Shown piece after piece: positions 60,503-64,000 of a DNA stretch of 64,000 nt (positions within the stretch are counted from its first letter, which is position 1; the number at the start of each line of letters is the position of its first letter). The notes under the pieces were generated by a model. That model was not told where the DNA came from. It did not search any database and worked only from the letters and a program-made list of their open reading frames with translations. The translations under genes were made by a program, and so were the position numbers. Source of the stretch: DASUAL01 sp035763805 (GTDB taxonomy: Bacteria > Gemmatimonadota > Gemmatimonadetes > Gemmatimonadales > GWC2-71-9); NCBI GenBank assembly GCA_035763805.1, contig DASUAL010000083.1:12508-76507 (forward strand), in the 5' to 3' direction.

Positions 60503-61066
60503 ATGGGGCGCACCGCAGTAATCCTGGTCGTGGCCGCAGTCCTCGGGGTAGTCCCCGCTGAGGCAGCCGCGCAGCACGCGGCGAAGCACCTTCGCCTCTC
60601 GAGCGCGGCCCACGCCGATCGCCGTCACGCGAAGACGCCGCACCAGACCCCGAACGCCCTTCTGCGGCTCCGTTCGACCGTCGAGCCGCTGAGCACGCGG
60701 GCGGCAGCGGCGGTTCCGCTCGAGCTCCGGGCGACACGGACCGTGCCCGTGCGCCTCGGGTGGAGCGCGACCGACGTGACGCTCGCCACTGCCTTCGCCG
60801 CCGCGCTGCTGATCGACGCAGGCCAGACGCGCGGGCTCGCCCGCGAGGGCTGGCGCGGGTGGCGCGAAACGAATCCGATTCTGGGTCCGCGCCCCAGCGT
60901 CGGGCAGCTGGATACCTACACGGCCGTCACCGGGCTGGCCGTGCTCGGCGCGGCGGCGGCGGTGCCCGCCCGTGTCCGGCCCTGGCTGCTCGGCGCGGCG
61001 TTCGCTGTGGAGGCGTTCACCATCGCCGGCACCGTGCAACGGGGCGTCGCCATCCGGCTCCCGTAG
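60503..61066 (+). CDS. Small membrane protein, DUF5658-like
   Basis: 187 residues. A signal peptide (VILVVAAVLGVVPAEAAAQ), a His/Arg-rich segment, and two or three helices (VTLATAFAAALLIDAG, TAVTGLAVLGAAAAVPARV, PWLLGAAFAVEAFTIAG). The motif WRETNPILGPRPSVGQLDTY occurs in small membrane proteins of unknown function. Confidence 0.6.
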   Translation: MGRTAVILVVAAVLGVVPAEAAAQHAAKHLRLSSAAHADRRHAKTPHQTPNALLRLRSTVEPLSTRAAAAVPLELRATRTVPVRLGWSATDVTLATAFAAALLIDAGQTRGLAREGWRGWRETNPILGPRPSVGQLDTYTAVTGLAVLGAAAAVPARVRPWLLGAAFAVEAFTIAGTVQRGVAIRLP

Positions 61067-61093
61067 ACAAGCCCTCCCCGAGGGGGTCGGGTC

Positions 61094-61894
61094 ATGGGGC
61101 GCGCGCTAACTTCCAGCGTGCCCACGTCCCTCCGAGTTCTCAACGATACGATCGTCTCCTGCAGTCGCTGCCCGCGGCTGCGCGCCTACTGCCGGCGCGT
61201 GGCCCGCGACAAGAAGCGCGAGTTCCGCGATTGGGGGTATTGGGGGAAGCCGGTGCCCGGGTTCGGCGACCGCGAGGCGAGGCTCCTCGTCGTCGGGCTC
61301 GCGCCTGCCGCGCACGGCGCGAACCGCACCGGCCGAATGTTCACGGGCGATTCGAGCGGCAACTGGCTGTACGAGGCGCTGCACCGCTACGGCTTCGCGA
61401 GCGAGCCGCACGCCGTCTCGCGCGACGACGGGCTGACGCTCACGGACTGCTACATCACCGCCGCGGTGCGGTGCGCGCCTCCGGGCAATAAGCCGAGCCG
61501 CGACGAGCTGGCGCGCTGCCGTCCATACCTCGAGGCGGAGCTCGGGCTCCTGAAGCGATTACAGGTCGTAATCGCCCTCGGCCGAATCGCGCATGAGAGC
61601 TGGCTCAAGGCGGCTGGCTGGTGGGCAAAGCTCGCGCCCCGGGAGCGACCGCCGTTCCGGCACGGCGCGGTGACGCGGCTGCCAGATGAGACGGTCCTGA
61701 TCGCATCGTATCATCCGAGCCGGCAGAACACGAATACCGGAAAGCTCACGCGCGCCATGTGGCACGCGGTGTTCCGGCGCGCGAAAGCGATCCTCGATGG
61801 ACGTCCCCCGCTCAGCCTTCCCGCGCGCCTTCGAGGCCACGGCGCTCGTTTACGGTCGCGAGCAAAAGCCCGCCCACCACGAAGAAGGCGATGA
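61094..61894 (+). CDS. Family-5 uracil-DNA glycosylase (UDGb type)
   Basis: 266 residues from an ATG at 61094; a GTG at 61118 is possible. The Fe-S cysteines begin with CSRCPRLRAYC; the active-site motif GLAPAAHGANRTGRMFTGD and the C-terminal motif SYHPSRQNTNTGKLT are diagnostic. It excises uracil and other deaminated bases. The last about 30 residues are Arg-rich and lie over the 3' end of the convergent MFS gene. Confidence 0.92.
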   Translation: MGRALTSSVPTSLRVLNDTIVSCSRCPRLRAYCRRVARDKKREFRDWGYWGKPVPGFGDREARLLVVGLAPAAHGANRTGRMFTGDSSGNWLYEALHRYGFASEPHAVSRDDGLTLTDCYITAAVRCAPPGNKPSRDELARCRPYLEAELGLLKRLQVVIALGRIAHESWLKAAGWWAKLAPRERPPFRHGAVTRLPDETVLIASYHPSRQNTNTGKLTRAMWHAVFRRAKAILDGRPPLSLPARLRGHGARLRSRAKARPPRRRR

Positions 61895-63113
61895 CCGTCG
61901 CTACCCCCGCGCGCTGGGAATCGAACAGCTGCGCCACCGTGCCCAGCAGGAGCGGGCCCAGAAACGACGTCGCCTTCCCCGAAAACGCGAAGAACCCAAA
62001 GAACTCGGCCTGGTGGCGCTCCGGCACGAACCGGCCCATGAGCGAGCGGCTGGCCGCCTGGTTGGGCCCGACAAAGAGGCCGATCAGGATCGCGGCGATC
62101 CAGAACCACAGCCGGGTCGGCGCCCATACCGCGATCGCCGTCGCGATACTCAGGGCGACCAGCGAGACGAGGATTGTCTTCTTGCCGCCGATCCTGTCGT
62201 CCACGAAGCCGAAGACGACGGCGCCCACACCCGAGGCGACGTTGAGCACCACCCCGAAGAGGATGACGTCCGAGAGGCTCATGCCGAACGTTCCGGCCGC
62301 GTAGATCCCGCCGAAGGCGAACACCGTCACGAGGCCGTCGTTGAAGACCAGCCGGGCAATCAGGAACTTCACGATCTCCGCATAACGCCGGATGGCGCGC
62401 ACCGTCTGGGCCAGCTCCCGCAGGGCGGCCCGCGGATCCACGCGCACGCCGGCGACTCGCCGCTCGGGCACCACCAGGAACAGCGGGACCGAGAAGACCA
62501 GGAACCAGCCCGCTACCAAGAAGTTGGTCGCCCGGACGTTAAAGCCCGCTTCGGTCGACAGCCCGAACCACGGCGCTTCGGACCGGACGAATCCCATCAG
62601 GGCGATTCCCATGCAGACGAGCCCCCCCACGTAGCCCAGCCCCCATCCGTAGCCGGACACGCGGCCGATCCGTTCGGGTGACGCGATCGTCGGGAGGAAC
62701 GCGTTGTAGAACACGTTGCCCGTCTCGAACGAGATGTCCGCCATGACGAACAGGATCAACGCGACGAGTCCCGCGTTGGCCATGCCTGGGGGCACCAGGC
62801 CCAGCAGCGTAGTGGCGCCGATGCACAGCGCGGTGGCCACGGCGAGGAACCGTTTGCGCGCCCCCGCCCGGTCGGCGGCCGCGCCGAGGATGGGCGACAG
62901 CACCGCGGTCAGCAGCGCACTCACGGCGACTGCCCGCGACCACCAGGCCGTGCCCGTCACCTCGTCGGGTGCCATGGCCTTGGTGAAGTACGTCGAGTAG
63001 ATGAAGGTGACTACGAGCGTGGTGAAGGCCGAATTCGCCCAGTCGTAGAAGGCCCAGGACCACACGACCCTGGGGTTGTCCCGGGCTGAGGCGGGCGCTG
63101 CTGCCGTGCTCAC
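61812..63113 (-). CDS. MFS transporter, UMF1/Atg22-like
   Basis: 433 residues from a GTG at 63113; the frame extends further upstream, but VVWSWAFYDWANSAFTTLVV is the typical beginning of this family. About twelve helices; FYNAFLPTIASPERIGRVSG and IGLFVGPNQAASRSLMGRFV are characteristic. Substrate unknown. Its last 83 nt overlap the UDG gene on the other strand. Confidence 0.87.
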   Translation of the reverse strand: MSTAAAPASARDNPRVVWSWAFYDWANSAFTTLVVTFIYSTYFTKAMAPDEVTGTAWWSRAVAVSALLTAVLSPILGAAADRAGARKRFLAVATALCIGATTLLGLVPPGMANAGLVALILFVMADISFETGNVFYNAFLPTIASPERIGRVSGYGWGLGYVGGLVCMGIALMGFVRSEAPWFGLSTEAGFNVRATNFLVAGWFLVFSVPLFLVVPERRVAGVRVDPRAALRELAQTVRAIRRYAEIVKFLIARLVFNDGLVTVFAFGGIYAAGTFGMSLSDVILFGVVLNVASGVGAVVFGFVDDRIGGKKTILVSLVALSIATAIAVWAPTRLWFWIAAILIGLFVGPNQAASRSLMGRFVPERHQAEFFGFFAFSGKATSFLGPLLLGTVAQLFDSQRAGVATVIAFFVVGGLLLATVNERRGLEGAREG

Positions 63114-63275
63114 GCGGCGCTCCGCGCCGCCGTGTCGTCGGCGCGGCCGGGGGGTAACGGGAGCAGCCACATGGCGCACCAAACTGTCACCACATCTCGG
63201 CGCGCGATAGCCGGAGGCCACGCCAGGATCGACGCCCTGTGCGCGCCGCCTCCTCGCCGGTGAGACGATCGGTAC

Positions 63276-63998
63276 CTAATGCATGGCCGTGTGACCCATC
63301 GCGGGCCCGGTCTCGATCCTTCCGCTCTCGAGCGCGGTCGCGTGGCCACACGGCTCGAGCCGGGCGAGGGCGTCGAGGGTGCGCGCGAACCGGGTGGCGA
63401 GCAGCCCCGTCATGCCCACGGCCAGGATGCCGAGCGTCGCCGTGGCGACCGTGCGCGCCATGGGCGAGGGCACGGGACTGAGGACGGCGAGCAGCGCATT
63501 GGCGACGACCATGATGATGCGAACCTCTGTCGGGCCGATGCGGTTGTACGCGAGCCGAAACACGCCCAGCACGGCCGACTCGAGGTACACGTTGATCGAC
63601 AAGGCGAGATACACAATGACGACGCCGAGGGCGGCGCCCAGGTGCACGTAGGGAGAGAGTCCGATGCCGAGGCCGATCACGGCCGTCGAGAACGCGTCCA
63701 CCACGTGGTCGAGATAGTAGCCGTAGCGTGGACGCTCGGCCCGCCGCACCCGCGCGAGCGTGCCGTCGAGCGAGTCGCCGAACCACTGGACCACGAGCAT
63801 GGCGCTCGCCACCCACAGCCAGCCGGGGCTGACGCGCGACAGCGCGTACGCGGCGCCCGCGCCGAGTGCGCCGAGCACCCCGAGGGCGGTCAAGTGGTCG
63901 GAGCTCACGGCCGCGGGCAGCCGCGCGGCGAGCGCGCGCAGCAAGCGCCGCTCGGGCTCCGCGAGGAAGAACGTCAGCTCGCGCGTCGCCGCGGCCAT
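63276..63998 (-). CDS. CDP-alcohol phosphatidyltransferase family protein
   Basis: 240 residues from an ATG at 63998, at the edge of the window, so the true start may lie outside. The motif DGTLARVRRAERPRYGYYLD with the next VVD gives the DGxxAR-x8-GxxxDxxxD pattern. About six helices follow. It makes a phospholipid head-group bond from a CDP-alcohol; the acceptor is unknown. Confidence 0.87.
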   Translation of the reverse strand: MAAATRELTFFLAEPERRLLRALAARLPAAVSSDHLTALGVLGALGAGAAYALSRVSPGWLWVASAMLVVQWFGDSLDGTLARVRRAERPRYGYYLDHVVDAFSTAVIGLGIGLSPYVHLGAALGVVIVYLALSINVYLESAVLGVFRLAYNRIGPTEVRIIMVVANALLAVLSPVPSPMARTVATATLGILAVGMTGLLATRFARTLDALARLEPCGHATALESGRIETGPAMGHTAMH

Positions 63999-64000
63999 GC

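Overview
This is a GC-rich, gene-dense bacterial chromosome segment. Long runs of same-strand genes overlap by 4 nt (ATGA or GTGA). The family mix suggests a member of the Gemmatimonadota, though this is inferred from protein families and not from any marker search. Supporting families are an MA-type peptidase fused to PD40 repeats and an outer-membrane barrel, the DUF4159/DUF4175 pair, GldA/GldFG/DUF4340, and a PSMA-like M28 peptidase. Two tRNA genes are present (Gln-UUG and Ser-GCU). There is no rRNA, CRISPR array, insertion sequence or integrase gene.

Layout. 1-13175 (minus strand) is one long cluster: rpsF, rpsR, a DUF2232 membrane protein, rplI, a DAK2-DegV fusion, rsfS, a peptidase/PD40/barrel protein, two SPOR proteins and smc (cut by the window edge). 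13176-13586 is a divergent regulatory region with two near-identical GTGA-N6-TCAC palindromes. 13587-15960 (plus) holds a JAMM-type protein, a MoaD/ThiS-like protein and a BNR-repeat protein. 16009-25641 (minus) holds an ABC transporter trio (GldA, GldFG, DUF4340), prs, rplY, pth, hppA and ychF. 25679-32676 (minus) holds a spermidine-synthase-like membrane protein, pcm, a di-heme protein and an M28 peptidase. 32706-38111 (minus) holds tRNA-Gln, small proteins, ispE, a flippase-like membrane protein, an HPt-like protein and pdxJ. 38157-53287 is mainly plus strand: trxA, then rsmI, DUF4159, a DUF4175-like protein, a TPR protein and a ThuA/AsnB-named protein, ending in a DinG helicase with a RadC-like JAB domain at its N terminus. 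An aminotransferase follows, and gltX lies on the minus strand.

54800-59600 differs from the rest. It is a patchwork of truncated and frameshifted genes from families common as accessory cargo: MBL-fold, VOC, NAD(P)-binding, DUF4386, alpha/beta hydrolase, SRPBCC and AAC(3). Two intact genes (DUF1203 and an alpha/beta hydrolase) sit among them. At 56196-56336 there is an imperfect inverted repeat with the R''/R' ends and length of an integron attC site, so this may be a decayed cassette region. 59610-63998 returns to ordinary genes: membrane proteins, a family-5 uracil-DNA glycosylase, an MFS transporter and a CDP-alcohol phosphotransferase.

A recurring feature at gene junctions is short tandem tracts, mostly with a 7-nt period and each with its own word, often as a head-to-head inverted pair. 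In three places they run into coding sequence. The best candidates for new biology are the JAB-DinG fusion, the degenerate ParA-like SPOR protein beside smc, the twin palindromes upstream of rpsF, the JAMM/ThiS/BNR cluster, and the short-tract repeats. Frames and junctions were read by eye, so coordinates of degraded genes are approximate.
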